A stretch of 64,000 nucleotides of DNA from Pseudomonas sp. MRSN 12121 (GCF_000931465.1 NZ_CP010892.1:248001-312000), one strand, 5' to 3'; counted from the stretch's first letter, positions 24,913 through 33,840 are shown. The notes: generated from the letters alone by a model not told the origin. Numbers and translations: made by a program.

Positions 24913-26944
24913 AGGCACCGTCCTTGCACTTTTCGCACTCTTCACAGAAAGGCGCGTTGCGCTTGAGGGTGTTGATTTGCGCCGGGGTCAGCAGGGCGCC
25001 AGCCTTGTCGGCGTCGGCCTGTTTCAGCACGCCGGGCATCAGCGGCGCGGCGCCGGAGCCGCTGCCCGGGCCGCCGCCGGAGTTGACCTTGACCTGCGGG
25101 CCGCTGATGGTCACGCCGCCCGCGTCGAGCTTGACGAAGCTGCCGCCGCCCTTGAGGGTCAGTTCGCTGCCGGCTTCGAGCACCACTTTCACCCCGGCGT
25201 TGAGGTGGATCTCCTGGCCGGCCTCGATGAACTGCCCGGTGCCGATCTTGATGTGCTGGTTGGCGCCCACGGTGAGGTGGTCGCTGGCGCGCGCCTCGAC
25301 CTTGCGGTCGGCGTGCACGGTGTGGTGTTCCTCGGCCTTGAACTCGCTGTAGCTGTTGGCCTCGACGGTGTCGTGGCGTTCGTTGCCGACGCGGATCTTC
25401 TGGTCGTGCTCGACGTTCTCGTCCCAGTCGCGCTGGGCGTGGAGGAAGATCTGCTCCTGGCCCTTCTTGTCCTCGATGCGCAGCTCGTTGTAGCCACCGC
25501 CACCGGGGCTGCTCAGGGTCTTGAAGGTGCTGCGGGTCTTGTTCGCCGGCAGCTCGTAAGGGACGACGTTTTCCTTGTGGTACAGGCAGCCGCTGATCAA
25601 TGGCTGGTCGGGGTCGCCTTCGAGGAAGGTCACCAGCACTTCCATGCCGATCCGCGGGATGGCGATGCCGCCGTACTGGGCGCCGGCCCAGGCCGAGGAC
25701 ACCCGCAGCCAGCAGCTGGTCTTGTCGTCGGCCTGGCCCTCGCGGTCCCAGTGGAACTGCACTTTCACCCGGCCGTACTGGTCGCAGTGGATCTCTTCGC
25801 CCTTGGGCCCGGTGACCACGGCGCTCTGGCTGCCGAGGATGCGCGGCTTGGGGTGGGCCAGCGGCGGGCGGTTGGGCACGTCCCAGGGGGTGGCCTGGAA
25901 CTGGTTGCGGTAGCCCTGGTGGAAATCGTCCTTCAAGGCGGTGGTGTCGCTGGTCACCGACTCTTCCAGCACCTGGGGCTGCTTGCCCTCATGGATGACC
26001 TCGGTGAGCAGCCACAGGTCGTTCCACTTGGCTTTCGGGTGCTGGGTCAGGGCCAGGAAGTGGCCGCTGACCAGCAGCGGCTGGTCGCTCTTGCCTTCGG
26101 CCAGCTGGTAATCGCTGCGATGGCGTTCCAGGGCGCGCTTGGCCAGGTGCTTGCCGCGTTCGCGGTCGACGAAGCGGCCGGGGTAGTCGTAGTCCTCGAG
26201 GTCCGGCTTGATCTCGCTCTTGGCGTCGCTTTCGAGGGTCAGGCGCGGTTTCTCGAAGTCGTAGTCGCGGCGCGTGGTGCGGCTGGTGCGGGCTTCCAGG
26301 CGCAGGTCGAAGCGCTTGATCACCGGGTCGTTGGCGACCATGCCGGAATCTTGCTGGTAAGCCACCGGCGCCAGTTTCGGGAACACCGTCTGGTCGTCGC
26401 CGAACACCAGCTTGTGGCTGTCGGCGCTGTGCTGGAAGTGGTAGTGGATCCCTTCTTCCTCGCACAGGCGCTGGATGAAATGCAGGTCCGACTCGTCGTA
26501 CTGCACGCAGTAGACGCGCTCGGGGTAGACCGAACCGGTCTTGAATTCGTAGGCGTTGCTCTGGATGCCATGCTCTTCGAGGACCTGGCCGATGATTTTC
26601 GGCACGCTGAGGTTCTGGAAGATGCGCTGGTTGATGCGGTGCGCGAGGTAGGCCAGGTGCGGGCGCACGGTGACCGAGTAGCGGGTCAGGCGCTTGCCGG
26701 AGTCGCCCTGGGCGACGCGGTAGATCTGCCCATGGATGCCGGTGCCGTTCTGCGCCAACTGCAGGAAGGCCGGTTTGTGCAGCAGGCTTTCCAGGTCTAG
26801 CGCGGCCTGGGCGCTGACCAGCTCGACCTCGAAGGCGAAGGGCTGGCTGATGGCTTCCCGTCCGGTGAAGGACAGGACCTGGAGGTCGCTGGAAAGACCT
26901 TCGACGGTCAGGCTGAAGTGAGTCTGGTTGGCCGGCGCGAACAT
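24902..26944 (-). CDS. vgrG: T6SS spike protein VgrG (TssI)
   Basis: 680 residues with the gp27/gp5-like VgrG layout: an N-terminal F-S-L-T-V-E-G-L-S-S-D-L-Q-V-L region, a gp5-like OB fold around Y-G-R-V-K-V-Q-F-H-W-D, and beta-helix repeats. It forms the puncturing tip of the T6SS needle. The last ~30 residues leave the usual pattern and carry a cysteine-rich tail (C-E-E-C-E-K-C with a further Cys near the end), which may bind a metal or the DUF4123 adaptor. Start ATG at 26944 has GAGGAAC upstream. It follows hcp by about 130 bases on the same strand. Confidence 0.95.
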   Translation of the reverse strand: MFAPANQTHFSLTVEGLSSDLQVLSFTGREAISQPFAFEVELVSAQAALDLESLLHKPAFLQLAQNGTGIHGQIYRVAQGDSGKRLTRYSVTVRPHLAYLAHRINQRIFQNLSVPKIIGQVLEEHGIQSNAYEFKTGSVYPERVYCVQYDESDLHFIQRLCEEEGIHYHFQHSADSHKLVFGDDQTVFPKLAPVAYQQDSGMVANDPVIKRFDLRLEARTSRTTRRDYDFEKPRLTLESDAKSEIKPDLEDYDYPGRFVDRERGKHLAKRALERHRSDYQLAEGKSDQPLLVSGHFLALTQHPKAKWNDLWLLTEVIHEGKQPQVLEESVTSDTTALKDDFHQGYRNQFQATPWDVPNRPPLAHPKPRILGSQSAVVTGPKGEEIHCDQYGRVKVQFHWDREGQADDKTSCWLRVSSAWAGAQYGGIAIPRIGMEVLVTFLEGDPDQPLISGCLYHKENVVPYELPANKTRSTFKTLSSPGGGGYNELRIEDKKGQEQIFLHAQRDWDENVEHDQKIRVGNERHDTVEANSYSEFKAEEHHTVHADRKVEARASDHLTVGANQHIKIGTGQFIEAGQEIHLNAGVKVVLEAGSELTLKGGGSFVKLDAGGVTISGPQVKVNSGGGPGSGSGAAPLMPGVLKQADADKAGALLTPAQINTLKRNAPFCEECEKCKDGACAI

Positions 26945-27072
26945 CCCTTGTTCCTCGTGCAGTACTGCAGCGTGGGTCGGGCCCGGGGGCCGACGAACGC
27001 AAGAAATCCCTTATGGCGTAAACAACATCGACCAGCAGAGCTGGCCGATGTTGGTGTAGCGGTCGGCCGGAC

Positions 27073-27591
27073 TTAGCCCGCGACCGGGGAACGCCAGTCG
27101 TCGGAACCGGAAGTACCGGAGACTTCGTGGGTCCAGGTGATTTTGCGGTAGGTGAAGTGCACGTCTTCCAGGTGGGTGAAGTGCGAGTTCGCCGGATCCT
27201 GGCAGTTGTGCATGTAGTCCTTGATGTCGACGATGATCGCGTCTTCCAGGGTGGTGGTGTAGTAGTGCTCCTGGGTGCCGGCAGCGGAGGTGCGGTACCA
27301 CTGGATTTCGATCTTGGTCAGGCGCTCACCGGAGGTCAGGGCCGCCAGCAGCAGTGGCGAAGCCTTGTCGAAAACCTTGGTGATGACCACGGGTTTGTGT
27401 ACGCGCTGGCCGGTTGGCTGGCCGGACTGCGGGTCACGCGGGATGATCACTTCGTGCTGGAAGCCCTGAACCATGACCTGGTCTTCGTGGCCTTCCTGGT
27501 AGGTGTTGCCAACGGAGTCAGCGGTGAAGGCGCCGGCGGTGATCAGGCCTTGTTTGGTACCGGTGACGGACATATACGCTGGTGTAGCCAT
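27073..27591 (-). CDS. hcp: T6SS tube protein Hcp (TssD)
   Basis: 172 residues beginning M-A-T-P-A-Y-M-S-V-T-G; the Hcp hallmark P-H-type core is represented by the H-K-P-V-V-I-T-K-V-F-D-K-A-S-P-L-L segment. Hcp hexamers stack into the needle shaft and chaperone effectors. The ATG at 27591 is chosen because AAGGAG precedes it; an upstream frame start adds unrelated residues. It is first in the hcp-vgrG-DUF4123-rhs-immunity cluster. A near-consensus sigma-54 promoter lies about 70 bases upstream, with three dyads further up. Confidence 0.95.
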   Translation of the reverse strand: MATPAYMSVTGTKQGLITAGAFTADSVGNTYQEGHEDQVMVQGFQHEVIIPRDPQSGQPTGQRVHKPVVITKVFDKASPLLLAALTSGERLTKIEIQWYRTSAAGTQEHYYTTTLEDAIIVDIKDYMHNCQDPANSHFTHLEDVHFTYRKITWTHEVSGTSGSDDWRSPVAG

Positions 27592-27662
27592 GGATGCTCT
27601 CCTTGCTGGAAAAATAAAGGTGCCCGGTGGGACGGATCGCCCGATTGGGTGTCGGATTGATA

Positions 27663-27677
27663 TCAAGGAGCGTGCCA
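27663..27677 (-). promoter_or_regulatory. Near-consensus sigma-54 promoter for hcp
   Basis: Minus-strand TGGCACG-N4-TTGA, about 72 bases upstream of the hcp ATG. It matches the sigma-54 consensus TGGCACG-N4-TTGC except for the last base of the -12 element. Control of T6SS hcp operons by RpoN is known in Pseudomonas and other genera. Confidence 0.6.
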
Positions 27678-27761
27678 GGCACTGGCCGAGCCTTGTGAAT
27701 CAAGGCGTGCAGGGCTTCCTTGGTTTGCCGGGGGGAGTTTTTCGAGGAAAAGCCGGAGAAA

Positions 27762-27803
27762 GTGCGCAACTTCTTGCGCAGTGCTGTGCAAGAAGTTGCG
27801 CAC
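27762..27803. promoter_or_regulatory. Pair of inverted activator-site-like dyads (long hairpin) upstream of hcp
   Basis: Two dyads of form TGCGCAA-N4-TTGCGCA (the second has one change) face each other, and together form a perfect 16-bp inverted repeat (GTGCGCAACTTCTTGC and its complement). A third copy lies at 27867-27886. Distance to the sigma-54-like promoter suits enhancer-binding-protein sites. Confidence 0.55.
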
Positions 27804-27866
27804 TTGGCTGTAGATAACGGTTTACAAGGCTCTGGTCGATTTGCTCACAGAGTTATCCACAGGCAG

Positions 27867-27886
27867 GTGCGCAAGAAGTTGCGCAT
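27867..27886. promoter_or_regulatory. Third copy of the TGCGCAA-N4-TTGCGCA dyad
   Basis: Same dyad as at 27762-27803, about 190 bases upstream of the sigma-54-like hcp promoter and just beyond the stop of the MFS gene. Confidence 0.5.
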
Positions 27887-27900
27887 AGTGGCCATGGGCC

Positions 27901-29124
27901 TTATCCGTTGGCGCTCGAGGTTGCCGACACGGCGAGCGATGGCGCGGCCTGGGTCGGTTCGCGGTAGCTGGAGGGGCTGAAGATCCGGGTCAGCGCCAGC
28001 ATCGCCAGCACGGTCGCAACCAGCACCCACCAGGCCCCGAGGAAGTCGCCGGTGAGTTGCCGCAGCCAACCGGTCAGCCACGGCGACACGGCATTGATCA
28101 GGAACCCCACCCCTTGCACGAAGGCCGCCAGTTGCCCGGCTTCCCGCGGGTCGCGGCGGTGGTCCAGGGTGAGGATCAGGCTCAGGGCGAAGCAGGCACC
28201 GAGGCCGGAGCCGATCAGCGCCACCCACAGCTGTGGCGCCAGCAGAGGTGTCAGCACCAGGCCGGTGAAACCCAGGGCTTGGGCACTCAGGCTGATCGCG
28301 AGCAGGGGCCGGCGATCGCTCTGGCGCTGCGCCAGGGCTGGCATCAGCAGCGCGGCGAGCACCTGGAAGATGGTCATGAAGGCCAGCAGCGAACCGCTCT
28401 GATTGGCGCTCCAGCCCAGTTGCAGGTAATAGGCCGGGAGCCAGGCGACCATGCTCATGTAGCCGCAGTTGACCAGGCCGAAGTACAGCGCCAGCAGCCA
28501 GGCCCGTCGTTGGCGCCACAGGCTGGCGGACGGCGCGCCGGAGTGCCGGAGCGGTGCGGCGAAGGGCAGCAGCCACCACAGCAGCAGGGCCGCCAGCGCC
28601 GGCAGCAGCCACACGCCCAGGCCGGCCTGCCAGTGGGCAAAGTGCGTGGCCACCCGCGGGCTGAGCAGGGCCGCAAGGCCACCGCCGCCCATCAGCGACG
28701 CCGAGTAGATGCCCATGGCCAGCGCCACGCGCTGCTGGAACTGGCGCTTGATCAGCGCCGGCACCAGGGCCTGGATCAACGCCACGCCGGCGCCGCCCAG
28801 CAGCGCGGTGGCGAGCAGGGCGTCGGCGCGATCGCAGAGCAGTCGCGCCAGGCAGGCGCCGAGGATCATCAGCAGGCCCAGGGCCACGCCGCGGCGTTCC
28901 CCCAGCCGGGCTTCCAGGCGCACCCCGAGCAAGGCCACCAGGCCCATGCACACCACCGGCAGGCTGGTGAGCCAGGCGCTGCTCTGGAAGCTCAGGCCGG
29001 TGGCGGCGCGGATGTCCATCAGCAACGGGCTGATGGAGCTGAGGATCGGCCGCAGGTTGAGCCCCAGGGCGACCAGCAGGGTCCAGCCGCCAAGGCGTCG
29101 CAGGCGTGACTCAACCAGCGGCAT
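27901..29124 (-). CDS. CynX/NimT-family MFS transporter
   Basis: A 407-residue inner-membrane protein with twelve predicted hydrophobic helices. The opening G-L-N-L-R-P-I-L-S-S-I-S-P-L segment is typical of the CynX/NimT branch of the major facilitator superfamily, known for cyanate and 2-nitroimidazole transport. Its start overlaps the end of the deaminase gene by 14 bases, so the two are translationally coupled and probably handle the same nitrogenous compound. Substrate not determinable here. Confidence 0.85.
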   Translation of the reverse strand: MPLVESRLRRLGGWTLLVALGLNLRPILSSISPLLMDIRAATGLSFQSSAWLTSLPVVCMGLVALLGVRLEARLGERRGVALGLLMILGACLARLLCDRADALLATALLGGAGVALIQALVPALIKRQFQQRVALAMGIYSASLMGGGGLAALLSPRVATHFAHWQAGLGVWLLPALAALLLWWLLPFAAPLRHSGAPSASLWRQRRAWLLALYFGLVNCGYMSMVAWLPAYYLQLGWSANQSGSLLAFMTIFQVLAALLMPALAQRQSDRRPLLAISLSAQALGFTGLVLTPLLAPQLWVALIGSGLGACFALSLILTLDHRRDPREAGQLAAFVQGVGFLINAVSPWLTGWLRQLTGDFLGAWWVLVATVLAMLALTRIFSPSSYREPTQAAPSLAVSATSSANG

Positions 29125-29572
29125 GGCGGGCCTGCCAGTCGTGGTAGATGCGGGTCATCGCCGCTTGCGGCAGGTGTTGTACCGGCAGGCGCCGGGCCGC
29201 CTCGGGCTGGGCCAGCTGTGCGTAGATCGCCGCCGTGGACAGGCCGAAGGGCTCGGCGCTGGCGTTGTCCGCGGCGAACACCGCGCGCTCCACGCCGCAC
29301 AGGTACATGGCCGCCAGGCACATCGGGCAGGGCTGGCCGCTGGCGTAGATCACGCTGCCGTCCAGGCGCGGGCCCAGGTGCTGGCTGGCGACCCGGATCG
29401 CCAGCAATTCGGCGTGGGCGGTGGGGTCCTGGGTCAGGTGGATCTGGTTGACCGTTTCGGCCAATACCCGGCCGTCATGCACCAGCACCGCGCCAAACGG
29501 CCGGCCGCCAGCGGCGACGTTCTGCCGGGCCAGTTCGACCGCGCGTTGCAGGTACTCCTGATCGTCTTGCAT
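29111..29572 (-). CDS. Nucleoside/guanine deaminase family protein
   Basis: 153-residue zinc-dependent deaminase of the cytidine-deaminase superfamily. Visible are H53-A54-E55 and P81-C82-P83-M84-C85, supplying the zinc ligands and the catalytic Glu. Length and motif order fit guanine/tRNA-adenosine-type deaminases; coupling to a CynX-like transporter suggests catabolism of a free base or related amine. Cytoplasmic. Confidence 0.88.
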   Translation of the reverse strand: MQDDQEYLQRAVELARQNVAAGGRPFGAVLVHDGRVLAETVNQIHLTQDPTAHAELLAIRVASQHLGPRLDGSVIYASGQPCPMCLAAMYLCGVERAVFAADNASAEPFGLSTAAIYAQLAQPEAARRLPVQHLPQAAMTRIYHDWQARHAAG

Positions 29573-29592
29573 AAGGCTTCCTCCAAGGGCAT

Positions 29593-30252
29593 TCAGGACG
29601 CACCGGCGTCCCGCAGCAGTTTGGCGATGGCGCTCTGGCCGCGTTTTTCCGCCTGTTGCAGAGGGCTCAGGCCCTCGTTGTCCGGCAGGTTCAGGTCGGC
29701 GCCGGCGGCGATCAGCTGGGCCACGATCTGCTGGTGCGCCGGGCCGCCATCGGCCAGCACTATGGCTTCCATCAGGCAGGTCCAGCCCAGGCGGTTGACG
29801 TGATCGAGATCGACGCCTGCGGCGATCAGCAGGCGCACGGTCTCCACATGCCCACGCTCGCAGGCCGGGATCAGCGCGGTGCCGCCGTAGCGGTTGGTGC
29901 TTTTCAGGTCGGCGCCGTGGGCCAGGGTCAATTGCAGGATTGCGTTGCGTCCGCTGGCGCCGGCCAGCAGATAGGGGCTGTCGTGGATCAGGTTCTTCTG
30001 GTTGACGTCGGCGCCGGCCTCGATCAGCGCCCGGGCTATTTCCACCTGGTTGGCGGCGGTGGCCAGCAGCAAGGGGCTGCTGCCGTCGAGACCGCGGACA
30101 TTGACCTGCGCGCCCTGCTCGATCAGCGCCCGGACCTTGGGCAGCTGGCCGTCGCGGACCGCATCGAGCAACTCGTTATCCCTGGCCATCACCACCCCCA
30201 CCACGAACAGCCCGATCGCCACGAGGGCGTATTTGCAAGACAGGTAACGCAT
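29593..30252 (-). CDS. Ankyrin-repeat protein with N-terminal signal/anchor
   Basis: 219 residues: a hydrophobic segment near residues 10-22 likely exports or anchors the protein, followed by five or six ankyrin repeats (recurring A-L-I-x-x-G-A-x-V-N and L-L-x-A-G-A-D-x-N). Such periplasmic ankyrin proteins mediate protein contacts; no enzymatic domain is seen. It starts at the ATG at 30252, where the signal sequence begins. It is divergent from a LysR gene that may control it and the deaminase/transporter pair downstream. Confidence 0.85.
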   Translation of the reverse strand: MRYLSCKYALVAIGLFVVGVVMARDNELLDAVRDGQLPKVRALIEQGAQVNVRGLDGSSPLLLATAANQVEIARALIEAGADVNQKNLIHDSPYLLAGASGRNAILQLTLAHGADLKSTNRYGGTALIPACERGHVETVRLLIAAGVDLDHVNRLGWTCLMEAIVLADGGPAHQQIVAQLIAAGADLNLPDNEGLSPLQQAEKRGQSAIAKLLRDAGAS

Positions 30253-30361
30253 GGTTCCAGGTTCCCTGTGCGCTGAATGAACGCCGAGTATGGTCAGGTG
30301 CTGAGGTATTCTGAAATTAAATATAACCATGCCAATCAGTGGCATTCAGAATGGTGTCGCC

Positions 30362-31219
30362 ATGTTCGATCCGGTTTTGCTGCGCAGTTTTGTCGCCGTC
30401 GTCGATTGCGCCAACTTCACCCGCGCCGCCGAGCGCCTGCACCTCACCCAGTCCACGGTCAGCCAGCAGGTGCGGCGGCTGGAGGAGAGCCTGGACTGCC
30501 AGTTGCTCGACCGCGACCAGCGCCGGGTGGTGGCCACCGCCGAGGGCGAGCGCTTGCTGGGGTATGCCCGGCGCATCCTGGCCCTGAACGAGGAGGCCAG
30601 CGATGTCTTGCTGCACCAGCAGAGCGAAGGCGTGCTGCGCCTCGGCGTACCGGAGGATTTCGCCGCCGAGCGGCTGATGCCGCTGTTGTCGCGCTTCGGC
30701 CAGGACCACCCCGGCGTGCGCCTGGAAGTCACCAGCGGGCTGGGCCCGGAACTGACCCGTTTGTACCGGCGCGGCGAGTTCGACCTGTTGCTGGTCAAGC
30801 AGATGGGCACCAGCGACGACTGCCTGGCGTCCTGGCCGGAGCCGTTGTGCTGGGTCGACAGCCGCGCCACCCCGGCCTTCGGGCGCGATCCGCTGCCGTT
30901 GGTGGCCTTTCCGGTGGGCGGGCTGTATCGCCATGAAATGCTCCATCACCTCGAAGTCGGCGGCTGGCGCTGGCGCATCGGCTACTCCAGCGCCAGCCTG
31001 GCCAGCGTCTGCTCGGCGGTAGCGGCGGGCCTGGGCATCAGCCTGCTGCCGGTACGGGTGGTGGCCGCCGGACATCGCATGCTCGATGCCGCCAGCGGCC
31101 TGCCGGATATCCAGGGTGTGCGCCTGGCGTTGTATGGCCGCAGCGGGCTGAGCCGGGCCGGCAAGGCCCTGGAAAGCCAGCTGCTGGCGCTGTGCGAGAG
31201 CCAGGCTGTGAAAGTCTGA
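30362..31219 (+). CDS. LysR-family transcriptional regulator
   Basis: 285 residues with an N-terminal helix-turn-helix (F-T-R-A-A-E-R-L-H-L-T-Q-S-T-V-S-Q-Q) and a LysR effector-binding domain. The ATG at 30362 starts directly at the canonical M-F-D-P-V-L-L-R-S-F; an upstream in-frame ATG would add eleven residues. Divergent orientation relative to the ankyrin-deaminase-transporter genes makes those the probable targets. Confidence 0.9.
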   Translation: MFDPVLLRSFVAVVDCANFTRAAERLHLTQSTVSQQVRRLEESLDCQLLDRDQRRVVATAEGERLLGYARRILALNEEASDVLLHQQSEGVLRLGVPEDFAAERLMPLLSRFGQDHPGVRLEVTSGLGPELTRLYRRGEFDLLLVKQMGTSDDCLASWPEPLCWVDSRATPAFGRDPLPLVAFPVGGLYRHEMLHHLEVGGWRWRIGYSSASLASVCSAVAAGLGISLLPVRVVAAGHRMLDAASGLPDIQGVRLALYGRSGLSRAGKALESQLLALCESQAVKV

Positions 31220-31505
31220 GCCTCCACTCGTTTCGCCGCGATATTGCCGGAGAGATCCGATGCCTTTGGCGAATATTTTCGATGCGTGAAAAGCATGGCT
31301 TTTCGCCGCCTCCCCTGGAGCCCTTGATTGGCGCGGCCTGGCGCGACAGCACGGATTCCTATATGTGTTTTTGATCTATCAATAACTTTAAAGATTACTT
31401 TCAGGGATAAGTGTCTGGCGCCAATCATTCAGCCCTCGACGCCGCCCAAGGGGAAGTACACACAGGGGCGTCGGTTATTCGCAAAAGACTGTAGGGAGTT
31501 AATCA

Positions 31506-32321
31506 ATGGGCAATGTCCAGACCGCCGCCAGCACGCATGAGGTGCAGTGGCGTCCGGCACCGAGCGGCGATCTGGTCGATCTCGGCCGGCCGCATCGCTT
31601 GCCATTGGGCCAGTTGCGCCTGCAGAAGGTGCCCAAGGCCGGGCTGCGGCGCCGCGAGGCGATTGCCCTCGGGGTGATCGCCCTGCTGCTGCACGGCGCG
31701 GCGATCTATTGGATCAACCAGCAGCCGACGCCGGTGTTGCCGATCGTGCCGCCGGAAATTCCGCCGATGACCATCGAGTTTTCCCAACCCGCGCCGCCAG
31801 TGGTCGAGCCACCGCCGCCGCAGCCGGTACAGCCAGTGGTTGAGCCTCCACCACCGGTGGAAGACGAGCTGGCGGTGAAGCCGCCACCGCCCAAGCCGGT
31901 TCCCAAACCCAAGCCCAAGCCGGTGCCCAAGCCTGAACCCAAGCCGGCCCCGAAACCGGTGCAGCAGCAACCCGCGCCGCCTCAACCGGCCGCACCGGTC
32001 GCCGCTCCGGCGCCGCCCGCGCCACCGGCGCCGGCCCCCGTGACCCCGGCGTCGGCGAATGCCGCGTACCTGAAGAACCCGGCGCCGGAATATCCGTCGC
32101 TGGCCCAGCGTCGCGGCTGGGAGGGCACGGTGTTGCTGCGGGTGCATGTGCTGGCCAGCGGCAAGCCCGGCGAGATCCAGGTGCAGAAAAGCAGCGGTCG
32201 CCAGCAACTCGACGACGCCGCGCTGGCCGCCGTGAAGCGCTGGAGCTTCGTGCCGGCCAAGCAGGGTGATGTCGCCCAGGACGGCTGGGTCAGCGTACCC
32301 ATCGATTTCAAGATTCATTGA
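31506..32321 (+). CDS. tonB: Energy transducer TonB
   Basis: 271 residues. A cytoplasmic start is followed by one transmembrane helix (about residues 51-70), a long Pro-rich Pro-Lys/Pro-Glu spacer crossing the periplasm (about 75-185), and a C-terminal TonB domain with the Y-P-S-L-A-Q-R-R-G-W-E-G-T-V motif. It powers outer-membrane receptors by coupling to ExbBD. First gene of a tonB-exbB-exbD operon; GGGAG precedes the ATG. The receptor at 2959-5328 is one possible client. Confidence 0.95.
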   Translation: MGNVQTAASTHEVQWRPAPSGDLVDLGRPHRLPLGQLRLQKVPKAGLRRREAIALGVIALLLHGAAIYWINQQPTPVLPIVPPEIPPMTIEFSQPAPPVVEPPPPQPVQPVVEPPPPVEDELAVKPPPPKPVPKPKPKPVPKPEPKPAPKPVQQQPAPPQPAAPVAAPAPPAPPAPAPVTPASANAAYLKNPAPEYPSLAQRRGWEGTVLLRVHVLASGKPGEIQVQKSSGRQQLDDAALAAVKRWSFVPAKQGDVAQDGWVSVPIDFKIH

Positions 32322-32384
32322 GCCTGCGCCAGGCGCTATCGCGAGCACGCTCGCTCTTACAAGGGTCATACAGAGGGACACATC

Positions 32385-33110
32385 ATGAGTTTATTGGCAT
32401 CTCCACTCCAATCCATCGAAAGCGCGGTGATCTGGCTGCTGGTGGTCTTTTCCGTGGCCACCTGGGGCCTGGCGCTGCTCAAGGGCGCGCAGTTCGCCCG
32501 TCTCAAGGCGCAGGATCGCAAGTTCCACAAACAGTTCTGGGCCGCCTCCAGCCTCGATTCGGCAGCCGAGCTCAGCGAAACCCAGCCCGGCGCAGCGGCG
32601 CGGGTGGCCCAGGCCGGTTACGCGGCGATCCAGGTCGGTGACACCAGCCACGCCGCGGACCTGAGCCAGGCCATCAATCATCAGGACCGCCTGGAGCGCG
32701 CCCTGCGCCAGCAGATCGTCCGCGAGCGGCGTTCGCTGGAAACCGGCCTGGCGGTGGTCGCCAGTATCGGCAGCACCTCGCCCTTCATCGGCTTGTTCGG
32801 TACGGTCTGGGGCATCATGGAGGCCCTCAAGGGCATCAGCGCGGCGGGTTCGGCGAGCCTGGAAACCGTGGCCGGGCCAATTGGCGCGGCACTGGTGGCG
32901 ACAGGCGTGGGGATCGCCGTCGCGGTGCCGGCGGTGCTGGTCTACAACTACTTCCTGCGTCGCCTGAAGCTGACCGCTGCCGACCTGGACGATTTCGCCC
33001 ACGACTTCTACAGCCTGGCGCAGAAGAGTTCGTTCCGCGTGCTGGTTCACCCGGCCGTGCACAAGGGCGCTGCCTCGGGCGGTGCGCAGAAAGTGAAGGA
33101 GGCGTCCTGA
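32385..33110 (+). CDS. exbB: Biopolymer transport protein ExbB
   Basis: 241-residue inner-membrane protein of the MotA/TolQ/ExbB proton-channel family. Three hydrophobic helices are visible; the second follows the conserved S-T-S-P-F-I-G-L-F-G-T-V-W-G-I motif, and the T-V-A-G-P-I-G-A-A-L-V-A-T-G motif marks the third. It forms the pentameric channel around ExbD that energises TonB. Stop and the exbD start are separated by one base, so they are translationally coupled. Confidence 0.95.
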   Translation: MSLLASPLQSIESAVIWLLVVFSVATWGLALLKGAQFARLKAQDRKFHKQFWAASSLDSAAELSETQPGAAARVAQAGYAAIQVGDTSHAADLSQAINHQDRLERALRQQIVRERRSLETGLAVVASIGSTSPFIGLFGTVWGIMEALKGISAAGSASLETVAGPIGAALVATGVGIAVAVPAVLVYNYFLRRLKLTAADLDDFAHDFYSLAQKSSFRVLVHPAVHKGAASGGAQKVKEAS

Positions 33111-33111
33111 C

Positions 33112-33513
33112 ATGGCCTTCTCGACCCAGGACAGCGACGAGGTACTGAGCGAAATCAACGTCACGCCGCTGGTGGACGTGATGCTGGTACTGCTGGTGGT
33201 GTTCATCGTCACCGCGCCGCTGCTGACCAATTCGATCCCGATCAACCTGCCCAAGACCGAGGCCGTGGCGCCGGTGGAGCAGAAGGACCCGCTGGTGGTG
33301 AGCATCGACGGCACCGGCAAACTCTTTATCAACAAGGACGAGATCCAGCCGGACCTGCTGGAAACCAATCTGCAGGCGGCCAAGACCAAGGACCCGGAGG
33401 TGCGCGTGCAATTGCAGGCGGACGACGGCGTCAACTACGGCGAAGTGGCACGCGCCATGGCCTCTATCGAGCGCGCCGGTATCACCAAGCTGTCGGTGAT
33501 CACCGCCCGCTGA
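33112..33513 (+). CDS. exbD: Biopolymer transport protein ExbD
   Basis: 133 residues with one N-terminal transmembrane helix preceded by the conserved E-I-N-V-T-P-L-V-D-V segment, whose Asp carries protons, and a periplasmic domain ending in a typical A-G-I-T-K-L-S-V-I-T. Works with ExbB and TonB. Last gene of the operon; a rho-independent terminator follows. Confidence 0.95.
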   Translation: MAFSTQDSDEVLSEINVTPLVDVMLVLLVVFIVTAPLLTNSIPINLPKTEAVAPVEQKDPLVVSIDGTGKLFINKDEIQPDLLETNLQAAKTKDPEVRVQLQADDGVNYGEVARAMASIERAGITKLSVITAR

Positions 33514-33540
33514 AACAGTGTTGTAAGCCACGACTTTTCG

Positions 33541-33575
33541 GGCCGTCTCCTTGGCAGGGTGCGGCCTTTTTTTTT
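33541..33575 (+). terminator. Rho-independent terminator after exbD
   Basis: GGCCG and CGGCC arms are followed by nine T residues, about 30 bases beyond the exbD stop codon. The rest of the gap to 33840 holds a REP pair and an AT-rich promoter region. Confidence 0.8.
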
Positions 33576-33615
33576 GCCTGCGATCTGGCCCCGGGCGCAG
33601 GCCTGGACGGACGCC

Positions 33616-33675
33616 ATCGCGCGCAAGCTGTGCTCCTACAGGAGCTCCATGGTAGGGGCGAGGCTTGCCCGCGAT
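33616..33675. repeat. REP pair
   Basis: Two REP units in inverted orientation (ATCGCGCGCAAGC... and GTAGGGGCGAGGCTTGCCCGCGAT) between exbD and the hydrolase gene. Confidence 0.75.
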
Positions 33676-33840
33676 ACAGGCGCCGCGGTCTGCCGGCCTG
33701 ACTCCCGGCGCTGGTACAGCCAGGGTACAGGCGAGATTTGATATTCTTTGTGGATCTTAATAAATAGCTTCTTATTCCTTAACGAATATAAATCTCATCC
33801 CTATACTCGATCGGGAACAGACACGCAGGAGAGCTCCCCC

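Noticed and set aside
5639..27591. Prophage or transposon origin of the rhs island
   Set aside because: No integrase, transposase, phage structural genes, tRNA-adjacent att duplication or terminal inverted repeats were seen; tip exchange and duplication explain the structure.
27762..27803. 16-bp hairpin considered as a terminator of the MFS gene
   Set aside because: No U-run follows on the minus strand, and the third isolated dyad copy fits regulator sites better.
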